The position numbers were made by a program, and so were the translations under genes. 33,047 nucleotides of DNA, taken from the NCBI GenBank assembly GCA_009842645.1, contig VYFB01000052.1:2501-35547 (forward strand), read 5' to 3'. This DNA is from Nitrospira sp. SB0677_bin_15. Lineage in GTDB: Bacteria; Nitrospirota; Nitrospiria; Nitrospirales; UBA8639. Shown piece after piece: positions 14,426-22,583 of this stretch; position 1 is the first letter of the stretch; each line of letters begins with the position of its first letter. The notes beneath the pieces were generated by a model. That model did not search any database. It saw only the letters and a program-made list of their open reading frames with translations, and had not been told where the DNA came from.

Positions 14426-17233
14426 TCAATGGGCCTCGCCCCATGAATGACCCTGTCCTACGTCAACCGTCAGCGGCACCGAAAGAGAAAGCGCGGGCAG
14501 GCATGCCGATTCCATGACAGTCTTGACCACCCCGGCCGTTTGATCCACGGCCGCTTCATCGACTTCAAAGAGCAATTCATCGTGAACCGTCAACAGCATG
14601 CGGGCGTGTGTGTCGAGGCCATACCGCGCCAATGCCGGGGGTACGCGAATCATGGCGCGTTTCAGCACGTCCGCGGCCGTGCCTTGGATTGGGGCGTTGA
14701 TCGCCGCGCGTTCGGCAAAATTGCGCCGGGCGGCGTTCTTGTCGTGAATGCCCGGCACGTGGCACCGGCGCCCGAAGAGGGTTTCCACGTATCCATGTTC
14801 GCGACAGAACTGCTTGGTCCGGGTCATGTAGTCTTGGATACCCGGGTACCGTTCGAAATAGGCTTTCATATACGCTGCGGCCTCTTCGTTGGAAATGCCC
14901 AGTTGGCGGCTCAGCCCGAACGAGCTGATCCCGTAGATGATGCCGAAATTGATGGCCTTGGCTTGACGCCGCATCGCCGAATCCACCGTGCCGGCGTCGA
15001 TGCCGAAGATCCGGGCTGCGGTCAGGGCATGAATATCCAAGCCGTCGTGGAACGCCCGCTTCAACGCGTCGATCCCGGCGACGTGGGCCAAAAGCCGCAG
15101 CTCGATTTGGGAGTAGTCCAACGAGAGCAGGATGCGTCCGGGCTCGGCCACGAACGCGTGGCGGATTTTTCGGCCGTCTTCGGTCCGAATGGGAATGTTT
15201 TGCAGGTTGGGATTCGTCGATGACAGACGGCCGGTGGACGCCGCGGCCATGGCAAAGGAGGTGTGCACGCGACCCGTTCGCGGGTTGACTTGTTCGACCA
15301 GGGCGTCGGTATAGGTGCTCTTGAGTTTGTCGAGCTGTCGCCATTCCAGCACCGTGGCCGGGAGTTTGTGCCCTTCGGCAGCCAGCGATTCCAGCACGTC
15401 GGCGCCGGTGGCATAGGCGCCGGATTTTCCCTTGTGCCCGCCCTCCAGGCGCAGTTCGTCGAACAGGACCTCACCAAGTTGCTTCGGGGAGCCTACGTTG
15501 AATTCGCGACCAGCGAGCCGGTAAATGTCCTGCTCTAAGGCGCGCTGACGTTCCGCGAATTCCCGGCTGAGTTGTTCCAGTTTCTCCCGGTCCACGTGGA
15601 TGCCGTCGGTTTCCATGTCGGCCAGGACCGGCAAGAGGGGCCGTTCCAGCGTTTCGTAGGGCGTCACCATGCGTTCGGCCAACAGGCGGGGCTTGAGGAA
15701 CCGGTGGAGCCGCAGGGTCACGTCCGCGTTTTCCGCGGCATAGGCCAGGGCCCGGTCCAGCGGAACCAGGTCAAAGGTCACTTGTGATTTTCCCGTGCCG
15801 GTCACGTCCTTGAACGGAATTGTCCGATGGTCCAAATGCATCGCGGCCAACTCTTCCATGCCGTGGGCATGGCTGCCCCCGTCCAGGACGTAGGACGTCA
15901 GCATGGTGTCGTCCAAAGGTGAAACAGCGACGTTGTATCCTCGCAGCACCACCACGTTGTATTTCAGGTTGTGGCCGATTTTCAGCACCGAGGGATCGGC
16001 CAGGAGCGGGCGCAGGAGATCCAGTGCCGCGTCGAGCGGAATTTGTTCGAGTGGTTCCTGTTGTTGAGAAGGCGGCTCCTTCCCGGCGGTGGAATCCTCC
16101 GGTTCGGCCGCGGCCGCCGGCAGGTGGTGCGCGAGGGGGATGTAGCACGCGTGGCCGGGTTGTACGCACAGGGAGATACCAACCAGGTCCGCGCGGCTTT
16201 CATCCGGCGACGTAGTTTCCGTATCGAGCGCCACGACACCGGCGTAGCGCGCTCGAGTCACCCAGTCCTGCAGGACTTCAACGGATTGGACCAGTTCATA
16301 GCGGGTGCCGGCAGGAGCTTCTTCGGTTTTGGGTGTGGTTTCCCCGGAGGCCAGCCGGTGTTGAACCTTGGCCATGACCGACCTGAAGCCCTGTTCTTCG
16401 AGGAATGCCAGCAGTTGGGCAGGGTCCGGGTCCTGGCGTCGCAACTCGGATATGGTCACGTCCATCGGTACGTCATCCCGCAGACAAACCAGTTCGCGGG
16501 AAAGCCTGGCTTGCTTGGCGAAGTCGATGAGGCTTTGACGTCGCTTCGGTTGTTTGATTTCGGATGCCCGTTCAAGCAGGGAATCCAGGTCGCCGTAGGC
16601 TTGAATGAGTTGGGCAGCAGTTTTCACGCCGATGCCGGGGACGCCAGGGACGTTGTCCGTGGAATCACCGGCCAGGGCTTGCACGTCCACGACTTGCTCC
16701 GGACCCACGCCGAATTTTTCCTTCACTTCGTCCGGGCCGATCCTGCGGTTCTTGAGGGCGTCGAACATGCTCACTCTCTCAGACACCAATTGCATCAGGT
16801 CCTTGTCCGAGGACACGATCATGACGTCGAAGCCGTCTGCTTGGGCGCGTCGCGCGTAGGTGGCGATCAGGTCGTCCGCTTCGAAACCGGGCCGTTCGAG
16901 ACATTCAACGTTGAAGGCCCGCGTCGCGTCGCGCACCAAAGGGAATTGGGGGATCAGTTCGTCGGGAGGGTCCGGACGATTCGCTTTGTACTCCGGGAAA
17001 ATCTCGTTGCGAAAGGACTCTCGTGCCGAATCGAATATCACGGCTACGTGCGTGGCCTGAAGATCGTCCAACAGTTTGAGTAACATGTTGGTAAACCCGA
17101 GAACGGCGTTCACGGGTGTCCCGTCCGGCCGGGTCAGCACCGGGAGTGCGTGGAACGCCCGGAACAGGAAACCGGACCCGTCCACCAGACACAGGTGCCG
17201 GTCCGGAGCGTTTTCGTGTTGCGACGGCGTCAT
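14426..17233 (-). CDS. polA: DNA polymerase I
   Basis: The 935-residue protein has all three classical domains. The 5'-3' exonuclease spans about residues 12-290 ('LVDGSGFLFRAFHAL', 'FEADDLIATYARRA', 'GDSTDNVPGVPGIG'). The 3'-5' proofreading domain spans about 310-530 and keeps its acidic residues ('ALDTETTS', 'IGHNLKYN', 'YAAENADVT'). The polymerase domain spans about 540-935, with motif A 'LLSLDYSQIELRLLAH', motif B 'RRQAKAINFGIIYG' and motif C 'LTVHDELLFEV'. It fills gaps in repair and removes RNA primers. The track opens at a TTG at 17239; I use the ATG at 17233, preceded by 'ttgagg'. It is first in a two-gene transcript with xth. Confidence 0.96.
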   Translation of the reverse strand: MTPSQHENAPDRHLCLVDGSGFLFRAFHALPVLTRPDGTPVNAVLGFTNMLLKLLDDLQATHVAVIFDSARESFRNEIFPEYKANRPDPPDELIPQFPLVRDATRAFNVECLERPGFEADDLIATYARRAQADGFDVMIVSSDKDLMQLVSERVSMFDALKNRRIGPDEVKEKFGVGPEQVVDVQALAGDSTDNVPGVPGIGVKTAAQLIQAYGDLDSLLERASEIKQPKRRQSLIDFAKQARLSRELVCLRDDVPMDVTISELRRQDPDPAQLLAFLEEQGFRSVMAKVQHRLASGETTPKTEEAPAGTRYELVQSVEVLQDWVTRARYAGVVALDTETTSPDESRADLVGISLCVQPGHACYIPLAHHLPAAAAEPEDSTAGKEPPSQQQEPLEQIPLDAALDLLRPLLADPSVLKIGHNLKYNVVVLRGYNVAVSPLDDTMLTSYVLDGGSHAHGMEELAAMHLDHRTIPFKDVTGTGKSQVTFDLVPLDRALAYAAENADVTLRLHRFLKPRLLAERMVTPYETLERPLLPVLADMETDGIHVDREKLEQLSREFAERQRALEQDIYRLAGREFNVGSPKQLGEVLFDELRLEGGHKGKSGAYATGADVLESLAAEGHKLPATVLEWRQLDKLKSTYTDALVEQVNPRTGRVHTSFAMAAASTGRLSSTNPNLQNIPIRTEDGRKIRHAFVAEPGRILLSLDYSQIELRLLAHVAGIDALKRAFHDGLDIHALTAARIFGIDAGTVDSAMRRQAKAINFGIIYGISSFGLSRQLGISNEEAAAYMKAYFERYPGIQDYMTRTKQFCREHGYVETLFGRRCHVPGIHDKNAARRNFAERAAINAPIQGTAADVLKRAMIRVPPALARYGLDTHARMLLTVHDELLFEVDEAAVDQTAGVVKTVMESACLPALSLSVPLTVDVGQGHSWGEAH

Positions 17234-17250
17234 CCTCAACCTGTCTCTTC

Positions 17251-17373
17251 TTTCCCCTCCTTTGTAAGGAGGGGTGAGGGGAGGTAGAGTTGTAGCCGGA
17301 GAGGGCAGGCCGTGTGCTTAATGGACGGATAGCTCTACCCCACCTAGCCTCCCCTTACAAAGGGGAGGAAAAG
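17251..17373. repeat. Inverted pair of family B repeats, about 123 bp fold-back
   Basis: 17251-17289 contains the hairpin 'cccctcctttgtaaggagggg' and 17332-17373 contains the related 'cctccccttacaaaggggagg'. The two arms are inverted relative to each other and also share 'gaggtagag'/'ctctacccc', so the whole block can fold back on itself. A third copy is at 30821-30858. No gene lies inside. Confidence 0.75.
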
Positions 17374-17461
17374 AACCCGGCAGCCTCCACTCAATCTGAG
17401 CATTCTATCAATCCAATGATGAAGAATGCAGCTATCACGTGAGGCTCGGAGAGCCGCTTTA

Positions 17462-17490
17462 TTGACACGTTCGGGAAAACGGGCTTACAT
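17462..17490 (+). promoter_or_regulatory. Candidate sigma70-type promoter in the polA-regulator gap
   Basis: A consensus 'TTGACA' (17462-17467) and 'TTACAT' (17485-17490) are 17 bp apart in a locally AT-rich stretch. Transcription would start near 17497, about 267 nt before the regulator gene, so it could drive a long leader or a separate small RNA. Confidence 0.5.
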
Positions 17491-17496
17491 TATATT

Positions 17497-17616
17497 ATGA
17501 GAAATTTTTTACAAAAGAGGCAGGTGATGGGGTAGTTTCCAGGACATCCTGCGGCAGAGAAAATCGAGGCAAAGCCCTTTGGATTATGATGGATCCAAAG
17601 GGCTTTGCCAGTTTTC
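17497..17616 (+). ncRNA. Candidate small RNA or attenuated leader
   Basis: The 120-nt stretch lies between the promoter candidate at 17462-17490 and a strong hairpin at 17568-17609. It has no credible ORF and does not match any riboswitch I know. It could be a free small RNA or the 5' leader of the regulator gene with an attenuator. The call rests on signal spacing only. Confidence 0.3.
17568..17615. terminator. 17-bp perfect hairpin, possible intrinsic terminator or attenuator
   Basis: 'ggcaaagccctttggat' pairs perfectly with 'atccaaagggctttgcc' around an 8-nt loop. 'agttttcgg' follows on the plus strand and 'tcgattttc' on the minus strand, so the U-tract is short in both directions. The remaining 17617-17750 shows no further feature. 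Confidence 0.5.
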
Positions 17617-17763
17617 GGTCCTGATAGCGAAACTTGGTCCTTTCCGCACGTGAACGGTCGAGGGATTTGACGAGGCCGGAAAACCGTCACCTCGGTCTCT
17701 CGATATGGGGCGCAGTGCGGGGAGGCAAAATCATTATGGGCTTTTTTATCAAGGAGGGTCATC

Positions 17764-18558
17764 ATGACTGAACCAAAAACTGCTGCAATGTTTGGCTCCA
17801 AACCGGGGAATGGCCGCGTCTTGTTGATAGAGGACGACCCCGGTATTTGCAAAGAGATGCGCACGACCCTGGAAACGGCGGGGTTCGACGTATTGGAGGC
17901 CGACACGGAAGATCGGGCCATCGGTATGGCCAGGGAAGGTGAAAATCCATTGCTGCTTGACGTGGTGATTACGGATGTCGACAAGAAACTGGGTGTCGGG
18001 TCCCTGAACTATTTTAAATCCCAATTTCCGCATATTCCCTTGATTGCCTTAACGGGCATGATCGATCAGGAAAGTTCCGGTTCTTCGACCATTAGGATCG
18101 GCGTGGTGGGAGCCGGGAGAGGCGGGCGGGCGTTGCTCGACGTGTTCCTGCACCTTCCGGACATCCAGGTGGTGGGCGTCACGGACAAGAATCCCGGAGC
18201 GACGGGGTTACAGTTCGCGCAGGAATTTGAGATCCCGGTAGTGCCTGAGCCGATGAACCTGATACGCAACGAACACGTGGATCTGCTGATCGACGTCACC
18301 GGCGACCCGGCCATGGAGAGGTTGATCGCCGAGAACAAACAAGAACGGACCCAGGTGCTCAGTGGAGCCGCGTCAAAGCTTTTATGGCTACTGGTTCAAC
18401 GGGAACGCGAAATCCAATCCTACGTGCTTCGGTCTGAAAAGTTGGCGGGGATGATTCGTGACGGGGTGAAAGATTTTCTGATGAAACCGATCGGGAAGGA
18501 TCGTTTGGTAAAGGCGGTTTCATCGGCCGTGGAGCAACACGAATTGAGTCGTTTGTGA
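17764..18558 (+). CDS. Response regulator whose receiver domain is split by an inserted Rossmann domain
   Basis: The first part of the 264-residue protein (about 18-105) is a receiver domain: acidic pocket 'IEDD' (Asp24, Asp25), phospho-acceptor Asp71 in 'VVITDVDKK' and switch Thr97 in 'LIALTG'. Instead of helix alpha4, a complete dinucleotide-binding module follows (about 109-215), with 'IRIGVVGAGRGGRALL' (GxGxxG), 'VVGVTDKNPGA', 'VDLLIDVTGDP' and 'GAASKLLWLLVQRE'. The receiver then resumes at about 229 with 'MIRDGVKDFLMKPIG', which supplies the conserved Lys241, and ends with alpha5. Removing the insert restores a normal receiver of about 120 residues. There is no DNA-binding domain. A strong ribosome-binding site, 'aaggagg' at 17751-17757, fixes the ATG. 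The inserted module resembles sensor domains fused to PAS kinases elsewhere. NAD(P) or redox input to phosphosignalling is inference. Confidence 0.85.
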   Translation: MTEPKTAAMFGSKPGNGRVLLIEDDPGICKEMRTTLETAGFDVLEADTEDRAIGMAREGENPLLLDVVITDVDKKLGVGSLNYFKSQFPHIPLIALTGMIDQESSGSSTIRIGVVGAGRGGRALLDVFLHLPDIQVVGVTDKNPGATGLQFAQEFEIPVVPEPMNLIRNEHVDLLIDVTGDPAMERLIAENKQERTQVLSGAASKLLWLLVQREREIQSYVLRSEKLAGMIRDGVKDFLMKPIGKDRLVKAVSSAVEQHELSRL

Positions 18559-18579
18559 GGAGATCCGACGATCGTGGCC

Positions 18580-18602
18580 CCCGGGCCGCGGCTTGGCCCG
18601 GG
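18580..18602. terminator. GC-rich hairpin between convergent genes
   Basis: 'cccgggcc' pairs with 'ggcccggg' around 'gcggctt', inside a larger pair of 'gacgatc'/'gatcgtc' ends. It has no T-run. Its position between the stop codons of two converging genes suggests a transcription barrier. Confidence 0.35.
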
Positions 18603-18612
18603 CCCGGGACGG

Positions 18613-21003
18613 CTACAGGATCGTCTTGATGGTGTTCCCGGGCGCGAGGGTCTGGAATTGGTCTTTGACGGATACCTGAATCGGGGCCGCAAGACCCGGG
18701 CATGAGGTTAACTGAAAAGTGTTTTGGGTCACGGACACGTCCAGGGAATGTCCCCGATACCTCGCCCGGAGGTGAAGGGCTTCTACTGCCGAAGGAAGGC
18801 AGGGATTGAAACAAAGCGCGCCGTCCCTGGCCTTCCATCCCGTATAGGCGCGCTGCATCAGATCCACTGTCCCGGCCATGGCTCCCGTGTGGATGCCTTC
18901 TGCTGTGGTGCCGGCTTGCAGGTCAGACACGTCCACGCCCAATGCATCCTTGAACAGTTTCCAGGAAGCTTCAGGGTCTGACTTTGTCATGGCCCAAGCA
19001 TGCACCACCCGGCTGAGTGAAGACCCGTGTGCCGTTCGCGCCGAGTAATATTCGACGTTCCGGGAAATGGTAGTGGTTTCGAAGGGATAGCCCAACCGGT
19101 CGAACAGGGATTGCAGTTCCTCCTTGGAAAACACATAAAAGAGCATCAGAACGTCGGCCTGTTTGGAGAGTTTGTAACGGTTCGTGGAATCCCCTTCGGC
19201 TTCCAGGATTCGATCCAGCCGGTGGATGTCCCCGTATCGTTGCCGGTAGCCTTCCCAATCAAATTCCGCCAAAGCCTCATACCCTTCAAATTGACTGATG
19301 ATTCCCTCGTCGTGAAACGGCACGAACATCTTCCGGCTGATGTCTTCCCACAAGGCGACCTCGGTGGGGCTGACGTGAAGGAGGTCCCGCACTTCGGGCC
19401 GGTTTGACGCCGCGAGCCGGTCCAGGAGTTCCAAAGCCCGGCATAGAATCCAGACGACCATGACGTTGGTATAGGCGTTGTTGTCCAGCCCGGGGGTTTC
19501 GGAATCCGGATACTGATCGTGGTATTCATCGGGTCCCATCACCCGTAAAATCTCATAGCGTTCCTTTTTGGGATCGTATGACGTGGTGCTGACCCAGAAC
19601 CTGGCGATCTCCAGGAACATTTCCGCGCCTTGGGAGGAAAGAAACTCCCAGTCGCCGGTGGCTTCGACGTACTCCCAGATGTTATAGGCAATGGCCGCGT
19701 TCACGTGTCGTTGAAGCGTGCTCAGGTCCGGGATCCATCGGCCGGATTTGGGGTTCAGGTGCAGGACCTGGCTTTCTTCACGGCCGTTGCTGCCGCTTTG
19801 CCAGGGATACAGCGCCCCGCTGAATCCGGCTGTTGCGGCGTTCCGCCTCGCCTGTTCGAGGCGCCGGTGCCGGTACAACAACAGCGCCTTCGTCAGGGCC
19901 GGAAACCGCAGGTTCAACACCGGGAAAATGTACAGTTCATCCCAGAAAATATGGCCCCGATACGCCTCGCCGTGCCATCCCCGTGCGGGAACGCCCGCGT
20001 CCAACTCAACCGTATGCGACGAGACCGTTTGCAGCAGGTGAAAGAGGTGTAACCGGAGCGTGAGTTGTGAGCCTTCGCCGCCCTGAAGGCCCAAGTCGCA
20101 CTGTTGCCAGACCTGAGCCCAGCGTTGAGTATGCGAGCGGAGCAGTTCCTCGAACCGGCCGGCATGCACGAGGGCATCACGGGCTTCTTCTCCGCATTCG
20201 GATATGCCGTGATCGCGCGAGGTATACAACGACGCGATTTTTTCAATGGTCAAAGGCTGTCCTTCCGTCATGGAAATCGTACATTCCTGGGCGACGTAGG
20301 CCTGTTCCTGCACCAAGGTCCCGGGCAGGTCTGCCCAAGCCGCATCGGGAAAGAACCCTGTGCGCGCGGCTTGGGCGATGCGGACTTTCGATTGAGTCGT
20401 CTCCGTACACAGAAAGATACTGTCGTGCTCGAAAGCAAAGGCTTCCAGGGGAGATAAGTGAAGGTTGTTCAGGGCCGCGTAGCGCGGCACGCCGGTGTTG
20501 CGAACCCGGCCGTCGAGGCCGGTATGAATCTCCAACGGACCGGACCAGTTGTCAGGGGTGATGACGACCTCCAGCCCGGCCAGGTGCGGATCACCCAAAT
20601 GGACGAACCGGCGGCTGTTCACCGTGGTCTTTCGTCCTTCGCGGTCCTGAAATTGATACGAACGGTGCAGGACCCCAGCCTTCAGGTCCAGGGTCTGGCG
20701 GTAAGAGAGCAGATCAACGGCCTGAATGTTGAACCACTCGCCGCCGGGGTGGCGAAAGGTGAGGACCAACCAATTCGGCAGGTTCACGAGGTCTTCATTC
20801 TCGATCGTCCGGCCTTCGATCTCGGTCTGCAACCGGTTGTATCCGCCGGCCAGGTAGGTTCCCGGGTAGTGCGTGGCATCGGCGTGGGCTTCGGAAGCCG
20901 CCCCGCGGGTGGCAAAATACCCGTTGCCCAGCGTACACAGGGCTTCGCGGAGGCGTTCCTTCGCGGGGTCGAACCCGTCGTAGATCAAGGCCCAGTCGCT
21001 CAT
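18613..21003 (-). CDS. Glycoside hydrolase family 65 disaccharide phosphorylase (trehalose/kojibiose/maltose type)
   Basis: The 796-residue enzyme has the GH65 layout: an N-terminal beta-sandwich (about 1-270, starting 'LREALCTLGNGYFATRGA'), a helical linker and an (alpha/alpha)6 barrel. The barrel contains 'WHGEAYRGHIFWDELYIFP' (about 343-361) and the catalytic acid Glu493 in 'VMGPDEYHD'. GH65 phosphorylases use phosphate to release beta-glucose 1-phosphate from an alpha-linked disaccharide. The start overlaps the upstream gene by 4 nt (ATGA). That gene encodes a beta-phosphoglucomutase domain that would take up the product and a trehalose-phosphatase domain, so trehalose is the best guess for substrate; kojibiose or maltose is possible. 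The cytoplasmic location is supported by the absence of a signal peptide. Confidence 0.9.
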   Translation of the reverse strand: MSDWALIYDGFDPAKERLREALCTLGNGYFATRGAASEAHADATHYPGTYLAGGYNRLQTEIEGRTIENEDLVNLPNWLVLTFRHPGGEWFNIQAVDLLSYRQTLDLKAGVLHRSYQFQDREGRKTTVNSRRFVHLGDPHLAGLEVVITPDNWSGPLEIHTGLDGRVRNTGVPRYAALNNLHLSPLEAFAFEHDSIFLCTETTQSKVRIAQAARTGFFPDAAWADLPGTLVQEQAYVAQECTISMTEGQPLTIEKIASLYTSRDHGISECGEEARDALVHAGRFEELLRSHTQRWAQVWQQCDLGLQGGEGSQLTLRLHLFHLLQTVSSHTVELDAGVPARGWHGEAYRGHIFWDELYIFPVLNLRFPALTKALLLYRHRRLEQARRNAATAGFSGALYPWQSGSNGREESQVLHLNPKSGRWIPDLSTLQRHVNAAIAYNIWEYVEATGDWEFLSSQGAEMFLEIARFWVSTTSYDPKKERYEILRVMGPDEYHDQYPDSETPGLDNNAYTNVMVVWILCRALELLDRLAASNRPEVRDLLHVSPTEVALWEDISRKMFVPFHDEGIISQFEGYEALAEFDWEGYRQRYGDIHRLDRILEAEGDSTNRYKLSKQADVLMLFYVFSKEELQSLFDRLGYPFETTTISRNVEYYSARTAHGSSLSRVVHAWAMTKSDPEASWKLFKDALGVDVSDLQAGTTAEGIHTGAMAGTVDLMQRAYTGWKARDGALCFNPCLPSAVEALHLRARYRGHSLDVSVTQNTFQLTSCPGLAAPIQVSVKDQFQTLAPGNTIKTIL

Positions 21004-22574
21004 GGCGTTTGGCTTTCCAGGTGACGACTCAATCGCACGAGAAATTCTTTCACCTCATGGGGGTTTTGCAATGAATAGGAGGCCGAGGAAAAACGGGAGC
21101 CGTGCTCCACCACGATCCCTACGCCACGCTCCACCAACTCACGAAACGCATGCTCGTCCGTCAAGTCGTCGCCGAGATACATGGGCTGGTACTGGCGCTC
21201 TTTCCATTTCAGCCCTTCCAGCAACCACAACAGGGCTTTCCCTTTGTCCCAGTCGAGTTGCGGTTGCATTTCAAAGACCATCTTGCCCGCCGAGCGCCGG
21301 AGATCGGGAGACTCGGCCATGACCCGGGCAACGGCCTCTTCGACTTTGGAGGCTTCACCGGGATCGACCAGGCGATAATGCACCGCGATGGAAAATTTCT
21401 TTCGCTCGATCAAGGTGCCGGCAATGGGTTCGAGAAGAGGCCGCAGCATGGCCTCCGCGTGATCGAGGGCCTTGGAAAATTGGGTTCCGACTTCATGGGA
21501 CAAGGCGAAGCGTTCCGGTCCGGCTATGTCGAATCCATGGCTACCGGCGTAGATCAGCGAGTTCAGGTTGACGAGATTCGTGACATCCTTGCGGTCCCGG
21601 CCACTGATAATCCCCACCGGACATTGATGACTCAACGCGTCCAGGACGTCCCGCACGTCCTGCGCCAACACGGCCAGTTCGGGCCGGTCCACAATCGGCG
21701 TCAGGGTGCCGTCGTAATCGAGAAATACCACCGGTTGTTTTCCTATCCGTTTCAGGACGTTGTCGAATCGATCGAGCGCGGACGGCAGGGCCGTGGCGCT
21801 GCGCCACGTGATTCCGGCTTCGTCCCGGACCACGAGTTCTTCCAAATCGGGGACAACCAGGTCGCCGCCGTGGGCGTACAGGGCTTCGGCCTGGCCGACG
21901 CGATCAAGGCCCACGACCAGGCCGAATGATCCGGCCCGGCCGGCTTCCACCCCGGCCAGCGCGTCTTCACACACCACGGCTCGTTGAGGCAGGACCTCCA
22001 AACATTCGGCGGCTCTCAAGAAGGTGTCGGGGTGCGGTTTCCCGCGCAGGCTCAAGGCACGGGCATCCCGGCCGTCCACCATCACCTCGAACAGGTCCGT
22101 CACCCCCGCGGCTTGCACGATGACCCGGCCGTTTTCACTGGCCGTGACGATTGCGGTTTTTTTGCCCAGAGATTTGAGCAGCCGCATGAGCGCGACCGTC
22201 GAGGGAAAGACCTCCACTCCGTTCTCGTGCAGGGCCTTCAGGAACTGGACGTTTTTGCGATTCCCCAGCCCGCAAATGGTCTCCTGCTCGGGCGGGTCCG
22301 AGGGGTCTCCATGGGGCAGCGTGATGCCGCGGGAGGCCAGAAAACAGGTTACGCCGTCGTACCGTGGCTTGCCGTCCACGTAGGCGCAATAATCATTGAC
22401 GGGGTCGAAAGCGTGAAACGGCTCCCCGGTTTGCCCGGCTTGCGTCCGGAGATAATCATCAAACAGGTGTTTCCACGCGGCCGCATGAACCGCCGCAGTC
22501 CTGGTGATAACTCCGTCGAGGTCAAAAATCGCGGCATCGAATCCGCTCAATTCCAGTATGGGTTGATCCGTCAC
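21000..22574 (-). CDS. Beta-phosphoglucomutase-like HAD fused to trehalose-6-phosphate phosphatase
   Basis: The 524-residue fusion carries two HAD-superfamily enzymes. The first (about 1-250) has 'AIFDLDGVITRT' (nucleophile Asp18, Asp20), 'IVTASENG', 'GKPHPDTFL' and 'CEDALAGVEA', which match beta-phosphoglucomutase. The second (about 275-520) has 'VVFLDYDGTLTPI' (Asp285, Asp287), 'GIISGRDRKDV', 'GSHGFDI' and 'YLGDDLTDEHAF', which match OtsB trehalose-phosphatases. It would make trehalose from trehalose-6-P and convert beta-glucose-1-P to glucose-6-P. Domain order plus the GH65 gene that follows equals the order in mycobacterial OtsB1 (Rv2006), where all three are one chain. It starts at a GTG, 9 nt after the stop of the lipoprotein gene. 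No otsA is in the window. Confidence 0.9.
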   Translation of the reverse strand: MTDQPILELSGFDAAIFDLDGVITRTAAVHAAAWKHLFDDYLRTQAGQTGEPFHAFDPVNDYCAYVDGKPRYDGVTCFLASRGITLPHGDPSDPPEQETICGLGNRKNVQFLKALHENGVEVFPSTVALMRLLKSLGKKTAIVTASENGRVIVQAAGVTDLFEVMVDGRDARALSLRGKPHPDTFLRAAECLEVLPQRAVVCEDALAGVEAGRAGSFGLVVGLDRVGQAEALYAHGGDLVVPDLEELVVRDEAGITWRSATALPSALDRFDNVLKRIGKQPVVFLDYDGTLTPIVDRPELAVLAQDVRDVLDALSHQCPVGIISGRDRKDVTNLVNLNSLIYAGSHGFDIAGPERFALSHEVGTQFSKALDHAEAMLRPLLEPIAGTLIERKKFSIAVHYRLVDPGEASKVEEAVARVMAESPDLRRSAGKMVFEMQPQLDWDKGKALLWLLEGLKWKERQYQPMYLGDDLTDEHAFRELVERGVGIVVEHGSRFSSASYSLQNPHEVKEFLVRLSRHLESQTP

Positions 22575-22583
22575 GTTCCCGCT

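Noticed and set aside
15971-17083. 370-codon plus-strand ORF antisense to polA
   Set aside because: It lies wholly within the polA exonuclease regions, has no family resemblance, and arises from GC-rich codon bias.
17497-17616. Fluoride or c-di-GMP riboswitch before the regulator gene
   Set aside because: Short matches such as 'ggtgatgg' and 'ggcaaagcc' occur, but the rest of each consensus and its pairing are absent.
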